A stretch of DNA of 64,000 nucleotides from Hsuehochloa calcarea (lineage: Eukaryota; Streptophyta; Magnoliopsida; Poales; Poaceae), in NCBI GenBank assembly GCA_036346395.1, contig CM070606.1, positions 15,858,915 to 15,922,914 of the forward strand. Direction: 5' to 3'. The notes beneath the pieces are model-generated. The model saw nothing but the letters and a program-made list of their open reading frames with translations. It was not told the DNA's origin and did not search any database. Numbering within the stretch: position 1 is the first letter of the stretch; each line of letters opens with the position of its first letter. Below, one piece after another: positions 1-11,759 of this stretch. The position numbers were made by a program, and so were the translations under genes.

Positions 1-1738
1 TTGGAGATGATAGAAAAAGAAGGGGCATATGGGCGTTTCGCCTGCGGTCGGTCGAATTGGAAAAGAAAGACGACGATACTAATGCATGCATAATAACATG
101 ATTTTGTAATGCATGCGAAACAAGAAATCAAAATAATTAAATTTAATTGTAGTCTTTCGAACCATTCGATTTAATATTGATTATTATTACTTGATGTGAG
201 AAAATTGCAAAACATCTTTTAATTAATTCCTCAATTTATATTTAGAATAATTATGCTGAGTTTAGATTTTTAATTATCAATTATAAATTCTATTTGTTTT
301 ATTTACCTATTAGGTTCTGTTTTAAATTCAAATTTGAACATGCAATTTAAATATGGAACCAGTTAAGCTCCGAAAATTCTAGAAAAATCCAAGCAAGCAT
401 ATCAGAGAATATAGAATCAACTAAAACATTCCCACAAATGAAACCTTTTTTTAGTTTTGCCCCAAATTCAATTTGAGCTTTTGAATAGGAGAAAGAGTAT
501 AAGATTGCTAGGTTTAAAATTCTAATCTTTTAAAAATGAAGGATTTTCAACGTATGGCTTACAATAAAAAAAATTTAGTTCAAAATTTCACAAATGCGTA
601 TTAGATACCTAACTAATTCAAGTTAAGGATTTTGGGGAAAGAGCCTTATGCATAATTACAGTTATTGTATACTAGAAATTCATAAATTCAAGTTAAGGAT
701 TTTGGGGAAAGAGCCATATGAATAATTACAGTTATTGTATACTAGAAATTCATAGGTAGTAAGAACACTTGCAGGGGAGCCATGGCTCTGTCGGTCTCCC
801 CCTCCCTCTCCCACTATGATCAGCCACACATGGCGGCGTAGTAGACAATGGCAAGCACTCTTATGATCAAGCTAGGTTTCGATGACCACTTCCATGGTTA
901 CGTTAGGTATTTGCAGTGATTTCGAGCAGCAGGTGCGGGTGAGGGTGTCGGAGGTGGAGAAGAACACGATAAGAAGGGTGGTGGGGCAGGACAGAGTTGC
1001 AAAGGGGAAGGGAAAACAATAATACACAAGTTTGGGATCTCATAAGCACCCATAAGAGAGACAACCCATTAGTAATTATCAATTTTTGCCATGAGCTATT
1101 GTTGTTGTCGAGTTCATTGTGCAACTATTCGATGAGCTAGCAATTGCATCGTCGATCCACGAGCCCGTGGGCTCCAAAGTCTTGGACGACGGTATCTATT
1201 GTCAGGGGCAAAGCCATTTCTTGTGCATCTATTCTCAGGGGCAGAGCTATTTCTTGTGCAGGGTGGGCGGCGAGCCCGTGCTCGCCGATGAGCCACCGTG
1301 GAACACCACTGGAGTCCTACCGCAGCCATGAAACAAGAACAGTTTTGGGCAAAAGCACGCTTGCCTAGGCTCCAAAATATTCTATTCTACCACTATTGAT
1401 GGCATATGATTCCATGAGCCCTATCTAATATACGGATGAGCTTACACAGTTGTAGGAAAAAAGAGAGATTATACCATACACCATGGTAGATGCACCATGC
1501 TTTTTGTTGAAGATTACCACCAAACATATAACACACACCACCCAAAAGGAAATGAACACGCCTAAGCTTCCGCCGTGGTCCGTAGCATCCAGTATCCACC
1601 TTCGTCCCTCCCCAACTCCAGGGCCCCTACCTAATCAGCCTTCAAAGCCACTCTAAGCTTCGCGCCCCACCCACCACCATCGCCTCCCCCTCCACTGCAG
1701 GAGCTCACCTCGTGGCTGCTGCCGCCGCCGGGGATAGG
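1..1738. other. Gene-poor 5' flank
   Basis: AT-rich, non-coding sequence with no convincing gene. The short ORFs around 1114-1368 overlap on both strands and resemble no family. Bases 1199-1260 hold a short imperfect direct repeat built on a CAGGGGCA-AGC-ATTTCTTGTG pattern. From about 1610 the sequence becomes GC-rich and may be the upstream or 5' UTR part of the PP2A gene that resumes after the copia insertion at 18134. That link is an inference from position only. Confidence 0.5.
615..754. repeat. 70-bp tandem duplication, two copies
   Basis: Copy 1 covers 615-684 and copy 2 covers 685-754. They differ at only two or three bases, for example CTTATGCAT against CATATGAAT. The high identity suggests a recent local duplication. 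It contains no coding content. Confidence 0.85.
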
Positions 1739-1743
1739 TATAT

Positions 1744-2074
1744 TGTTGAATAATTCTTGTGTTTTTTACTTGGCTCAGCTGATTTCTCGTTTAGGTAGAT
1801 GACTAGTTGTTACTTTGACTGTTTCTTATGAGCGAGTCATTTGCCTGGAGTTTAGGATCCCACTGGTAGCATACATGTCAGGGGTCATTGCATTTGTAAC
1901 TGTTTTCTATTTAAGCCAATAAAGTTATGAGAGAATGCGCTCCTTCCAGAAGTACTAATCTGTTTCTCGTCTCTGAGCTCTCTTACTCTGTTGTGTTGAG
2001 TTTTTTCTGAGTGAGTGCAGGTTCTGATCACCAGCGACGCAAGAAAGTCGTCGTTATTCTGGTGATTTCCGACA
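1744..2074 (+). repeat. 5' LTR of outer copia element
   Basis: 331 bp, TGTTGAATAA to TTCCGACA, matching 17798-18128 base for base by eye. An AATAAA-like signal lies near 1918. The primer-binding site follows two bases after the end. Confidence 0.95.
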
Positions 2075-2076
2075 AG

Positions 2077-2088
2077 TGGTATCAGAGC
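2077..2088 (+). promoter_or_regulatory. Primer-binding site, initiator tRNA-Met type
   Basis: TGGTATCAGAGC directly follows the 5' LTR. It matches the complement of the 3' end of plant initiator tRNA-Met, the usual minus-strand primer for plant copia elements. Confidence 0.9.
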
Positions 2089-2163
2089 TCTCGTTACGGG
2101 CTGGGCCACGATCGCGGCGTAGTACCGCCGTTGGAATCGTGAACGCGTGACGAATTTGCACTG

Positions 2164-2292
2164 ATGACGGAGCCGGTGTCGCCACCACCGATGGTCGGTG
2201 AGAAAGGCGACGGGACGAGCGGCACCAAGGACGGCGCCGTGATCCAGCGGGTAGTCCGTGAGGTGGCCGGCGGGACTAGCTACCCCGTCCTC
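2164..2292 (+). pseudogene. Outer copia gag, N-terminal 43 codons
   Basis: An ATG 76 bases after the primer site opens a frame of 43 codons that runs directly into the N1 insertion at 2293. The frame resumes in phase at 13487, after the duplicated TCCTC target site, with typical copia gag sequence (TKTNYSNWA motif). This is the true gag start split by N1 rather than a separate small gene. Its amino acids are rich in Pro, Gly and Thr, as is usual before the conserved gag domain. Confidence 0.85.
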
Positions 2293-3020
2293 TGAGAGAC
2301 CTTGTGGTCGTGTCTCCATGAGAGTGATGAGTATTTGACAAGGGTTTCGGTCAGTCGAGTTTGGTTTGTGTGGTCGGACCATGTCGTTGCGCGGTTCAGC
2401 GTTTCGTGAAGTTTTTCAATTCTTTGTCGGGATAATCGGATCGTCCGTGTTATGGTGATGCGACGCAGAGCGGTTGTACCGATTGGTAAATGGCGGTTGA
2501 AGAATTCCGAGAAGTTGTTTTTTTCGAGTTCGGTTTTCATTGGAAATCGGAACAACCGCAGTATTGAGCGCGACGACCGGTCGCGGTTGATCCATTGGTA
2601 ACATGGCGGTTGTACCGATTGTTTTGTGAGGTTCGCCATTTTGGTAATTTGAGTTTTGGGATAGGTCATATCCAAGTGTGTTCATGCATATGTGTTGCAT
2701 ATTGCATGTTTGAGCTAACGTTAGGTCAAGTTGTGAAGAACTTGTTCCGGTTTTGTGTTTCTTTATCGTGTGGGCTGCGGGACATCGGGTGGAGTCGTGG
2801 CGAGACACGGTGGACCGGACTAGGTGCAGTGGCACCGAGGTCGAACGGTCGGGATGTGTCAAGACGACGTGGACTCGAGGTGGTTGCGAGGCGCGAGACG
2901 AGGAGCGCGAAGCTTCCTGAAAGGTGCGAGAGGCGAAACGGGAATTTCGCAAGGTCGCATGCGGGAGCGGGCTCGATTGGTTTTAGCGGGCGAACGGGTG
3001 GAGACCCGTTAGCCATGGGC

Positions 3021-3028
3021 TATAAATA
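3021..3028 (+). promoter_or_regulatory. TATA box of N1 5' LTR
   Basis: TATAAATA lies about 730 bp after the LTR start in a GC-rich U3. The same box is at 12511-12518 in the 3' LTR. It marks the likely U3/R boundary region. Confidence 0.7.
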
Positions 3029-3699
3029 GGATGGAGAGGTGCTGCTCAAACTGAGCACTCCAAGGGTTTTAGGGTTTCCTTTAGTCAAAATAGGCTTTAG
3101 AGAGTTTGTTTTGCTTTAGGCTTTAGTTGTTGAGAGTTGTTCCTGCTTGTCCCCTTCTCTTTCTTCAAGATGGTGAGTGTTCTTGAGTTTTGAGAGTGGG
3201 AGAGGATGAGTTGAATGCTTGTAATCATTCCTCTTGTTTCAATGTCCATGCGTATGGGGATGTATTTATTTGTATTTCGCTCTTGATTCAAGAAATGAAA
3301 ATCTGAAGTTTGCATTCCCTGTTCTTCATTTCCTCTTCTAGGGTTTTTGATGAAATTCTTGATTTCCTTGAGGATTTGGCCTAAGACTCATGCTAGCATG
3401 TCCTGAGGTTATTACTAACCTTCTTGCAAAATCTCATGAGCCAAGGTTGAGAGATTGTGGAGCATTTCGGTTTTTGCCCGGTTTTGCATCCTTCTTCGTT
3501 CAAATGCAAGAAGATAGGAACTTTGGAATGGATCTCTGAAATATTTGTTTGGAATAGGTTCCTAGTGTCTTTAGGGAGGTGTGGTTCAAATCTCGAGAGT
3601 TTGGCCAAGCTGTTCAAAAGTTACGTCGATTTTCGTTTTGAAACCCGAGAGGTTTTGCTCGCTCCAGACAATCGGATGAACCGGGCTTAACACTGTGGT

Positions 3700-3790
3700 T
3701 GTGCGGATCTGCGGTACAACCGCCATTTGCTCATGGGTTGTAGCCGATGTGGTACAACCGCCGCTTGCCCGTGGTTGTACCGATTGTCCC
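3700..3790 (+). repeat. Cluster of CGG-N5-CCG motifs, N1 variant (GGTTGTACC / GGTACAACC)
   Basis: Several copies of GCGGTACAACCGC and its reverse complement, plus degenerate versions, lie within 90 bp. The matching cluster in the 3' LTR is at 13180-13275. A second cluster lies in U3 at about 2470-2620 and 11930-12085. The core differs from that of elements A, B, C and E, but length and outer bases are the same. Confidence 0.8.
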
Positions 3791-4048
3791 GATTTCTTGG
3801 TTCTTCCTCGTTTTTGTTTCTTGAGCTTTGGGGTGAGGAGTGGATTCAACATAAGACTTCCTCTCGTGCTTAATCATTGATCTTCATAGCTCTCATAGCT
3901 ATTGGAGTAATTTACAAGTTGAATCCATTCTTTGCGAAAAAGATTAGGTGCTCCTATTCACCCCTCTAGTCGCCTTCCGGTCCTTCAATTGGTATCGAGC
4001 GAGTTAGCTCTTTTCAATAGATCTTAACCGGTCTCAAGAGCCGTGGCG

Positions 4049-6282
4049 ATGGACAAGTACTCGACCTGTCCGCCCGTGCTGATGGCATCGATTACCCTTC
4101 CGAAGAGCCGAATGGAGACATACATCCAGGCCTGGGTATGCCATCCGCGAAAGGTCAAGGTTCGATTCATTTGTTCTCGCCGATGAGAACATCAATGCCG
4201 GAACATGGGCGATGTTGAGGCAAATGCAAAGGCTAGGAACATCATCATCCGTGGTTTGAGTCGTAGTGAGTTTGACCGATATCTCACCGTCGTCCGCCTA
4301 TGATATCCGGGTGACCCTCGACGCATACCATGAGGGCACCACCCTGATCAAGACGGTTCGACAGACCGTTCAAACGAGAATACAACAAATTTGAGATGCT
4401 TCTTTGGTGAATCCCTAGATGAGTGCTTCGCGTTTTCACAAGATCTTGAGCAACCTCCGAGCGGTCGGTCTCACATACCCCGACTCGGACAACGCTCGTC
4501 GGATACTTACGACGACTCGATCTGCGTGTGTGGGAGATGAAAGTGACCACCATCAAAGACACGACAGACCTCTCGACCTTGACTCTTGATGCGGCAGACT
4601 CACGCCTCAAGACTCACGAGATTGACGTTGTCTCGTGAGGTCGAAGTCACGATCGATGGCCCCAGTCACCGATCCCGATTCAACTTCGGTCTCTCTTCCG
4701 AGTCCTCTTGCAATTTCTCCCTTCTTGCTCTCGTGACATAAGCGATGATCGATTAGAGCGACTATCGGATGAGCGACTTGCCCTCCTTGCTCGTGAGATT
4801 CTCCCACGCTTACAAAGGGAGGAGGGACGAAAGAGAGGAGGACCCGTGATTTGCTTCGAGTGTGGTGGCCCCAACCACATCCGAGCGAACCGCCCCTAAG
4901 CCGGAGAAGGGCAAGAACGACTACGGCGGTTCGGGCAAGAACGACTACACCGACAAGAACGCAACAAGAAGCCTCCACTCGGGCGCCAAAGAAGAAGAAG
5001 TTCCGCAACTTTGGCAAAGCCAAGAAGCTCTTCCACCGCGTCCTCACCGCCTTCGACGACCTCGACCTCAGCGAGGTGGAGGGATGGAGCGACGATGACG
5101 GGACGGGTGACCAAGAGCCCAAGGATGGCAGCGACGACTTCTCCGGCATGTGCTTCATGGCCCTCAAGGGCGAACTTCGGTGACAATGAAGTCAGACTCC
5201 GACACGGACGAGGTAGATCCCACCTACGAACAGCTCAATCATGCTTTTCTCAAGCTAGGAGGTTTTCATGCTAAAGCTAAGGCTAGGTGTGCTGAGTTAG
5301 AGAAGGAAATAGATAGACTGTCACTAGAGATTATTGCTCTTACATCTGCTCCTTCTAGTGATGATTGTGATACATGCTCTGCTTTGCTGGTTGATATGGA
5401 GAAGTTAAGGACCTCACATGATAGTGTGTCTTCCAAACTTGATAGTGTTAAGGTGGAGAATGTTAGTCTGCTTGCTGAGTTAGAATTGAGTAGAATGGCT
5501 GTTACCCTACTTATTACTGATAAGACTACTTCTCCCACCTCATGTGAGGGTAAGGACATTGCTGCTAGAGGATCTTATGCCATGCTCCTTGATCTGCCCG
5601 AGTCTTGTGAAAATTGCAATAACTTGAAGATGAACTTAAAACGGGCAGATCATAAAATTGCTGAACTACAAGCTTCTTTACTTGAGCCGATTGTTTCATG
5701 CTTAAACTGTCCTAAGTTAATCACGAACTTGAAGTCGTCTCCAAAAGCAGTTTCAAGATATGATTGATCATGAAAGGAAGTTGGCTAAGTTTGCTTCTAA
5801 GGACCCTGTTAGCTCACCATGCAAAAATTGTGACAAACTAAAATCTGATTTGATTACCTTGGATGAAAAATGTGTGAAGCTAACTAAGGACCTTCTAGAA
5901 AAGTCACCATCTGCTTGTAATGTGTGTGCTGGGGTGGGGGAGAAACCCAAGGGTAAGGTAGAGACGCCTAGAAGCGTGAACTGCATCGCTAGCGTGAGGA
6001 TCGCCCTCTGAGTCTGTGGCGTGCTCAAGCAAATCTTTCCTCCGCTTGTTGGTTCTTCTTACGCTTCCTTACCTTCTCGTTCTCCTCTTCCCCTGCTCTT
6101 CTTGCACCTCTCTCTTTCAGGAGTGCCAGTATCTTATAAACACTCTTGAGAGATTTGTAGGAGGCAAGAAGAAGCTCAATCTCATTCTAGACCAATCCAA
6201 GATTTGCAAATTCAATCAAGGTCTAGGATACAATGTCCATGAGGATATGAGAAAGAATCCACCGCCGTGCTCAAGTCTATAG
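4049..6282 (+). pseudogene. N1 gag polyprotein, frameshifted
   Basis: The likely ATG is at 4049, about 60 bases after the LTR. The capsid-like part (4049-4700) is in several frames. A CX2CX4H zinc knuckle starts near 4852 but its last Cys is lost to a local frame change. From 5150 two long frames (5150-5767 and 5760-6011) encode a charged, Leu-rich, coiled-coil-like region. It carries CxxC motifs at residues 73, 153 and 184 of the first frame, and two more in the second. A conserved GGKKKLNLILDQSK motif follows at about 6160, as in elements A, B and C. In the family, gag forms the particle and binds RNA. This copy cannot make an intact product as read. Confidence 0.85.
5366..5927 (+). repeat. 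CxxC motif array in N1 gag
   Basis: Five CxxC pairs (CDTC, CENC, CLNC, CKNC, CNVC) are spaced about 30-80 residues apart in Leu/Lys/Glu-rich sequence. Most are followed by Leu/Lys-rich sequence. The same design occurs in elements A, B and C. Confidence 0.75.
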
Positions 6283-6899
6283 CACCGGTGTGATTAGGAC
6301 TAAGCCTCGGTGGGAAAGTTCATTTTAAACCAAGCTGGTCTTGTTCAAGAGATTTCGACGACAAGGTGATTTCACTGCACTTGACCTCTCGAGAAGGTGG
6401 TATCATTGCACCTTCATCGGAAGGATGGACATTTGGACATTCGCTTCAGCGCGCCAAGATCGCGTAGAGACCGTCTTGAGTCTTTTGGGCGCATTCGTGG
6501 TCGGCCCTGATCCCGAGTGCACCTAAGACCAACACGAAGTCTGGGTTTGTTCCAGTTGATGGATTTGGGCAGCATCGAGGACTTGGTTTTTCTGAGTCGT
6601 CTGGTTTTCGTCCTCATGCTCCCGTTGGTCACAATTTCCGCCGTCCTGAGGGTAGATCTCGTTTTCACTTTCGAGATGGATACATGGCGAGATCGAGATG
6701 TTGTTTGGTGTCTTGACTTGCTCCTCTCAGAGATCAAGCCCAACAACGACTTTGGGTCCGCTCGAGACCATCTGGTTTGTTGAGAGAGCGTAGGGTAGAT
6801 AGAGGTCAGTCGTGCTTGACTACTTCATCTGCTCGACGTGTTACTCAGTATTGGGTGCCAAAATCTTGCTTAATTCACCCCAAGATCTTGAGACTTTAC

Positions 6900-8137
6900 T
6901 CTGCTTGACTCGAGTTCACAGGGCGAGGAAGGAAAGGTTTGGCTCGTAGACTCGGGTGTTCACGACACATGGTGGAGATTCCGTTGGTTTTCTTCCCTTG
7001 CCGTGCTCCGGTGATGAGACGATCACCTTCGGAGATGCTTCATCTGGGCGCGTCATCGCCAAAGGTACTGTGCGCATTAATGATTCTTTCATTTTGAAAG
7101 ACGTTGCCTTGGTTAGTAAGCTGCAGTACAATTTGCTTTCTGTTTCTCAGCTTATCGATGACAGTTTCGAGGTGAGCTTCAAGAAAATGCTTGTAAAATT
7201 CTTGATTCTTGGGTAGTTTGGTTTATGGATTTCTCGTTATGGGAGGATCTTTCGTGCTGATTTTTACGAGTCTTGGCGATCCTCTCGTGTGTTTAGTTGC
7301 TTCTGAGTCCCGCGACCTGTCCTTCTGGCATAGGAGACTTGGTCATATTGGATTTGACCATTTGACCCGAGTTAGCGGCCACGATCTCATTCGTGGTTTG
7401 CCGAAACTCAAGATGGTCAAAGATCTTGTTTGCTCTCCATGCCGGCACGGCAAGATGGTTGCCGCTTCTCATCCTCCGGTCACAGTTACTATGACCGATG
7501 CACCTGGACAGCTGCTCCACATGGATACAGTGGGACCAGCTCGAGTGCAGTCAGCAGGAGGGAAGTGGTATGTGCTTGTCGTGGTCGATGACTTCTCGAG
7601 GTACTCTTGGGTGTTTTTCTTAGCCTCGAAGGATGAGACGTTTTCGCATTTCCGAGGCCTTTTGGTAGGCTTTCAGTAGAGCTCCCAGGTGCCTTACGAG
7701 CAATCCGCAGTGACAATGGCACGGAGTTCAAGAATTCCTACTTTGAGAGTTTCTGTGGTGAGACAGGTGTAGAGCACCAGTTCTCTTCTCCATACGTCCC
7801 TCAGCAGAATGGCGTTGTGGAGAGGAAGAACCGTACCTTGGTCGAGATGGCCAGGACGATGCTTGATGAGTACTCTACACCGCGGAAGTTTTGGGTCAAG
7901 CTATAGCCACCGTGCCATGTCTCAAATCGAGTTTTTCTTCGGGCACACTTGCATCGCACTTCTTATGAGCTGAGATATGGGCGAAAGCCTAGCGTCTCTC
8001 ATTTTCGTGTGTTTGGTTGCAAGTGTTTTGTTTTGAAGTCTGGGAACCTAGATAAGTTCGAGTCACGTTCTTGTGACGGGATCTTTCAGGTTACTCGCCT
8101 TCTTCAGCGGGCTTATAAGTGCAGGCTGCGAATCTAG
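6900..8137 (+). pseudogene. N1 protease and integrase region, frameshifted
   Basis: The aspartic protease active site DSG is at 6949-6957, after a KVWLV-like motif. Integrase follows. The HHCC zinc-binding part runs from about 7330 (HRRLGHI) to 7450 (CSPC). The first Asp is in HMDTVGP (about 7519), the second in the SDNGTEF-like motif (about 7711), and the catalytic Glu in PQQNGVVERKN (about 7800). A TAG at 7677-7679 and further frame changes break the reading frame before the C-terminal GKKP-like motif near 7980. In intact copies these enzymes mature gag-pol and insert the cDNA. Confidence 0.88.
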
Positions 8138-8442
8138 CAAAATGGTAGAGTCTGTGAGGTGACCTTCGATGAGGCCGATCAGGGACTAGGCACGATATCT
8201 CGAGTTCGTTAGAGCGATCGAGACCATCTTCGTGGATGACGAGGACGAAGGAGACGATGGTTGTCTACGATCCGTCCCTCACCCACTCCTTGAGGTACCA
8301 TCTTCCACCGCACCTCGAGGTGATCGGCCTTGCCTTCGCTTCTTCCGAGTTAGTGGCTCTGTTCCTACCTCGTCAGCTCATGAGGTAGAGGCCACTTCTT
8401 CATCTCTCCGGGACCTCCTAGACACATCCGTAAAGCTCATCC

Positions 8443-9312
8443 TTGAGAGCGGATCATTGGAGACCTCTTGAGCGTGTTACCGCTCAAAATCGCTTATCTC
8501 AATTCTGTCTCCATTCTGCCTTCATTGCCTCCTTTGAGCCCAAAGATGTTTCTCATGCCTTATCTGATGAGTCATGGGTCAATGCCATGCATGAGGAGCT
8601 AGAAAATTTCGAGAGGAACAAGGTCTGGTCGCTTGTCGAGCCCCCGCGAGGTCACAATATTATTGGGACTAAGTGGGTGTTCAAGAACAAGCAGAGCGAG
8701 GATGGAGTGGTTATCCGAAACAAGGCTAGATTGGTTGCTCAGGGGTTTTCCCAGGTTGAGGGTCTAGATTTCGAGGAAACCTTTGCCCCTGTAGCTAGAC
8801 TTGAAGCCATTAGAATCCTGCTTGCCTTTGCAGCTTCTAGAGGATTCAAGCTTTACCAGATGGACGTCAAGAGTGCCTTTCTCAATGGCCTTATTGAGGA
8901 AGAGGTCTACGTCCGGCAGCCTCCTGGTTTCGAGAACCCCAAATACCCAAACCATGTCTTCAAGCTTTTCAAAGCATTGTATGGACTTAAGCAGGCCCCC
9001 AGGGCTTGGTATGAGAGGCTTAAGTCCTACTTGTTAAGTCATGGTTTTGAGATGGGTAAAGTTGACAAGACCTTGTTCATCCGCCGGCATGGCACTGCCC
9101 TTCTGCTCGTCCAGATCTATGTCGATGACATTATCTTTGGCGGCTCTTCCCATACTCTGGTTTCCCAGTTCTCGGATGTCATGAGCACCGAGTTTGAGAT
9201 GAGTATGATGGGTGAGTTGACCTTCTTCCTTGGCTTCCAAATTAAGCAGTCTCGGGAGGGTACATTTCTTCATCAGGGAAAGTACACTCGTGACCTCTGG
9301 CGCTCGACATGA
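8443..9312 (+). pseudogene. N1 reverse transcriptase
   Basis: One 289-residue frame holds most of the copia RT. It includes the N-terminal NKVWSLV...TKWVFKNK segment, the QMDVKSAFLNG motif and the YVDDIIFGG catalytic box near 9118. The two catalytic Asp residues are present. The frame ends at a TGA (9310-9312) just before RNase H, which continues one frame over, so a small indel separates them. This is the best preserved enzyme domain of N1. Confidence 0.92.
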
Positions 9313-9926
9313 GTGATGGTAAGCCTGTGTCGACTCCCATGGCTTCTACAGCCTATCTTGACCCAGATGAGGATGGCGAGCCAGTTGATCAAAAGGAGTT
9401 TCGCAGCATGATTGGCTCCCTCTTGTACCTCACTGCCTCGAGACCAGACATACATTTCTCTGTGTGTTTGTGCGCTCGTTTTCAGGCTTCTCCTCGCGTT
9501 TCTCACCGCCAGGCGGTGAAGCGCATCTTTCGGTACCTGCGAGCTACCATTGACTATGGTATCTGGTACTCTTCTTCATCCTGTCTTTCCTTGAGAGCCT
9601 TCTCGGATGCAGACTTCGCTGGCTGTAGGATAGATAGGAAGAGCACTTCTGGCACCTGCCAATTTCTTGGCACTTCTCTTGTTTCCTGGTCTTCGAGGAA
9701 GCAGTCCGGTGTTGCACAGTCCACCGCAGAGGCCGAGTATGTTGCTGCAGCCAGTTGCTGTAGCCAAGTGCTCTGGATGGCTTCGACCCTGCGGGACTTT
9801 GGGTTAGTTATCGATAGTGTTCCACTCTTTTGTGATAACACTTCTGCGATTAACATTGCCAAGAACCCGGTCAACATTCGGACCAAGCACATCGATATCG
9901 GTTTCACTTCCTTAGAGACCATGTAG
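9309..9926 (+). pseudogene. N1 RNase H
   Basis: The 205-residue frame carries the copia RNase H motifs SDADFAG, STAEAEYVAA and CDNTSAINIA, which supply the acidic residues that bind metal. It overlaps the end of the RT frame by four bases, showing a frameshift within what should be one polyprotein. The end is also shifted. The usual ending about the element being limited to a TKPL-like motif is readable only in other frames to about 10000. Confidence 0.9.
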
Positions 9927-11759
9927 AGAAGGGCGATATAGTGCTTGATTTGAGAGTGACCACCAGTTGGCTGACATTTTTACCAAGCCTTTGGATAGTT
10001 CGAGGTTTTCAGCTCTGCGGGGAGAGCTTGGGGTGGTTTGTCCTTATGGACTGTAGTGAGGGGGAGCTTTGTGCTTTACTGCTTTACTATTTTGATTATG
10101 CTTCTGTCTCATTTCTGTCGCATTGCATTTTGCGGGTGCATTGGGGTTTAGTCCTTCTAGCATAAATTAGAGTGATCTTCTCGACTAGCTGTTTAGACTC
10201 CTTGCTCTTTTCTTGTGACCTAGGGTTCTGCTCTGTTAGTCGCTTCTCTTCTCTCACTAGGTTGAGCCCACTCACTGCTTTCAGGTTCTAGCAAGGGCCG
10301 GGCCGCCCTTGGGTAGACATGGTACGTGTTTGCTCCCTAGTAAGGTAGATTACCGGTCTAATAGTCCTAGTGTCATATGGGGTAGATGAGAGTCAGTCTA
10401 AGCCATAGTTGCCTCTATATCTTATCTATGCTTTAAGGACGCCTACTTGCTGTTTTCTTTTCCAGCTTCTCGATCTTATTGCTTTGGTTCAGGGGGAGTT
10501 CTTTTGGGAGCTTCTGGAGCTTAATATTGACTTAACTCAACTTGAACTAAAAGTTGCATCTCATGTTGAGGGGAGTGGATTCTCTTGCATTCTAGCATTC
10601 TGCATTGTAATATAACAACATTGAGCCTTGACTATTATCCTATTATGACATGCTACAATGTTTTTACACCTTGCCATGACTTGTGCTTATTTGCTAGATT
10701 TATCATGACTTCATATGTGTAGCCTAGCTTTTGCCATGATAAGTTAATTAAAATTGCTCAACTTAAACTAAAACTTGTCATGTTAGCACTCGAGATTAGT
10801 CTTTCTCGAGCTATCCTTTTATGATTCATGCCATGTCAAATAGGCTGGGTAGAGTGATGAATCTATATTGAGCCTTAGAAAGAGCTGTTTTAGTCTCTTG
10901 ATGATGCATGAGTTAGTACAACTTGTTAAAAAAAAAAATCTCTTTTGTGCGAAAAAACTGATCTCACCAATTCTCTCCTATGAGACGGCTTGCCATTGCA
11001 CTTGGCATGAACTTAGGGGGAGTTTTGGGTGACCTAGACTATCTTCTTAAGCTTCTCGCTTGGAGTAGTCGCATAAGGCTTGAGACCTAGCACATGATAA
11101 AACAAAAATCTGGTTGGAAACCACCATGAATTTCAAAAGAAAATATGTGTTCAATGTGCTTAAAGCCACAGAAAGTATCAAGTACTTTAACCATTGTTTC
11201 AATCTTGAGCATAGCACTCTATTTGGTCTCAATTTAAGCTTCTTAGTTCCGCTTAGCTTATTGACATGGCCTGCATCATCCTTGGATATCTCTAGCGAGA
11301 CTTTGCTCATTGATGACTTGACTTGCTCACATAATGTACCTCATTTTGATTGTCATCTATGTGTTCTAGCTAGCTTATACATATCTTGTCATGATCTAGC
11401 TAGCCTTTTTATTGAGTTATGGTTTGGTGTATTACATGTTGGTCATTATGGATAATTCTCATGGCTCAAAATGTTTAAATAAACAAACTTCAGCCATTTT
11501 CATTCATTAACATGTCATATTCTCTCTATTGCATCTTGATGCGTTTATTGCCAAAAGGGGGAGAATAGAGAAGAAAAAGTCTGTTGGGAACAGTTTAGAG
11601 CTTTGAGATCAATTTGCTCTTTCGCTTGTTGCTCTAGCGTTCATACATCGACATGGTCATTAGCTTCATTTCATTCCTTGGACCATGTTGGATTTTTCAA
11701 ACTCAAACTCTTCTTAAAGCTTTTTCTGAGTTTGTCAATATTCTCATCAAGGGGGAGAT
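9927..11759 (+). other. N1 3' non-coding region with repeated polypurine tracts
   Basis: No credible ORF was found. G-rich purine tracts (GGGGGAG) recur at about 10061, 10493, 11016, 11557 and 11750. The last, AAGGGGGAGA, directly abuts the 3' LTR and should prime plus-strand synthesis. A block at 10948-11104 is conserved in elements B and C. SIRE elements can carry an env-like ORF here, but none is visible. Confidence 0.7.
10948..11104 (+). other. Conserved non-coding block (N1 copy) with hairpin
   Basis: This block matches 47182-47342 in B and 59728-59880 in C much better than the surrounding sequence does. Its core is GTGCGAAAAAACTGATCTCA, then a loop, then TGAGACGGCTTGCCATTGCA. TCTCA and TGAGA can pair across a loop of about 13 nt. 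A GGGGGAGTTTTGG tract follows. It could be a packaging or dimerisation signal or a processing site. The function is unknown. Confidence 0.7.

Larger units (their letters stand above)
2293..3987 (+). repeat. N1 5' LTR
   Basis: 1695 bp. It matches 11760-13481 throughout, with scattered small indels mostly at CTG, CAG and CCG sites. It carries clusters of a CGGTTGTACCG-type motif near 2470-2620 and 3700-3790, a TATA box at 3021-3028, and ends just before a mutated Met primer site (3990-4010). Confidence 0.92.

Noticed and set aside
2280..3016. Overlapping ORFs on both strands within the N1 LTR (and the same at 12192-12502)
   Set aside because: They lie in a non-coding LTR, differ between the two LTR copies, and have no family features.
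11114..11455. Possible envelope-like ORF in the N1 3' region
   Set aside because: SIRE elements can have such an ORF. This one is only 113 codons, lacks a clear signal peptide or membrane pair, and is not matched in B or C.
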